From Methylocystaceae bacterium UBA5192 (GTDB lineage Bacteria > Pseudomonadota > Alphaproteobacteria > Rhizobiales > Beijerinckiaceae), in contig DHWC01000027.1 of NCBI GenBank assembly GCA_002412985.1, forward strand, positions 1 to 14,877: DNA of 14,877 nucleotides. Direction: 5' to 3'. Shown here piece by piece: positions 14,533 to 14,877 of the stretch. Made by a program: the position numbers and the translations under genes. Under the pieces are notes generated by a model that saw only the letters and a list, made by a program, of their open reading frames with translations, did not search any database and was not told where the DNA came from. Each line of letters begins with the position of its first letter. Position 1 is the first letter of the stretch.

Positions 14533-14745
14533 ATGGCCTATGAATTAATCGTTCACGCCCCTGACGGCGATATCATAATCGGATCTTATCCTACCCAGGC
14601 AGCAGCTGAGAAACTTGCTGCGATCACCATACCTCATGGCGAGAAATGGTCCGTTGTGGAGATTGATGGCGAAGCGCGACCTGCTGCGGTTATTGATCTT
14701 GCTGCTTATCGCGCCAAACGAAGTCATCGGCCACGCAAAGGCTGA
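14533..14745 (+). CDS. Small hypothetical protein (70 aa)
   Basis: I do not recognise this family. The protein begins MAYELIVHAPDGDIIIGSYPT, looks like a compact alternation of beta strands and one helix (AAAEKLAAITI), and ends in a basic tail after AVIDLAAYRAKR. A basic end of this kind is common in small rhizobial proteins, though that is only a memory-based impression. There is no signal peptide or membrane segment, so it is probably cytoplasmic. Composition is protein-like and codon use resembles its neighbours, which supports it being real. ATG at 14533 is preferred: no Shine-Dalgarno is visible, and a GTG at 14524 (three residues longer) overlaps a good -10 hexamer. It stands alone between the tRNA and an unassigned right edge. 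Confidence 0.6.
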   Translation: MAYELIVHAPDGDIIIGSYPTQAAAEKLAAITIPHGEKWSVVEIDGEARPAAVIDLAAYRAKRSHRPRKG

Positions 14746-14877
14746 AAATCGCTCAGTGTCTAAGCCTCCCCTCCTTCGGATGGAACAAGTCGTTTAAGAC
14801 TTTTTTCGTTCGTGAAAATCGTCGCGTTAAATCTGCAGCTGCAGACTTGTTTCGATTATTAGGTAAGATGGCGTTGC
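14746..14877. other. Unassigned right edge with a palindrome
   Basis: No gene can be assigned in the last 132 bp. It holds a 14-bp perfect palindrome at 14832-14845 (tctgcagctgcaga) and a weak 5-bp hairpin followed by a short T run (14787-14806), which could end the small gene's transcript. One frame on each strand is open to the window edge. On the minus strand it ends at a stop at 14753-14755, so the C-terminal 40 residues of a convergent gene are possible, but 40 open codons can occur by chance. Confidence 0.3.

Noticed and set aside
14787..14806. Possible intrinsic terminator AAGTC-loop-GACTT followed by T
   Set aside because: The stem has only five pairs, two of them GC, and part of the T run is used in the stem. 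Too weak to list as a terminator.
1..14877. Mobile elements, CRISPR arrays, prophage or defence genes
   Set aside because: No transposase, integrase, direct-repeat array, terminal inverted repeats or defence-type domains were seen; the window is conserved core genome.

Overview
The window is a dense stretch of bacterial chromosome, and its gene content and order point to an alphaproteobacterium, most likely of the Hyphomicrobiales (Rhizobiales). The run dgt, argS, SPOR protein, nagZ, scpA, scpB, tatA, tatB, tatC, serS, surE, pcm, LysM/M23-type lipoprotein is the usual order in that group, as far as I remember. Protein details agree: TatA has the alphaproteobacterial WHWIIV start, and the sugar kinase resembles a rhizobial PfkB subfamily. 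The base composition looks only moderately GC-rich for this group (an impression, not a calculation). I cannot name a genus.

Positions 1-12716 read on the minus strand as one long co-directional cluster. In transcription order they are dgt (dNTP triphosphohydrolase), an AT-rich gap that probably holds a promoter, argS, a membrane-anchored SPOR protein, a strong hairpin, nagZ, scpA-scpB, tatA-tatB-tatC, serS, surE-pcm, and a lipoprotein with a LysM domain and coiled coil that runs off the left edge. Stop/start overlaps (ATGA) at tatB/tatC and surE/pcm indicate translational coupling. The cluster joins tRNA charging, peptidoglycan recycling and remodelling, chromosome condensation, Tat export and damage repair.

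From 12717 the genes switch to the plus strand: a divergent promoter region, erpA (A-type Fe-S carrier), a PfkB-family sugar kinase of unknown substrate, a tRNA-Asn(GUU) with a good sigma-70-type promoter and encoded CCA, about 230 bp without a convincing gene, and a 70-residue hypothetical protein that may be read from a leaderless mRNA. The last ~130 bp hold no assignable gene.

There are no mobile elements, CRISPR arrays, phage genes or defence systems. I do not see an undescribed multi-gene system. The points worth a second look are a Pcm whose substrate/catalytic motifs have drifted, a TatB that lacks two of its most conserved features, a long perfect hairpin behind the SPOR gene, a tyrosine/glutamine/aspartate-rich cytoplasmic segment in the SPOR protein, and the small putatively leaderless gene.
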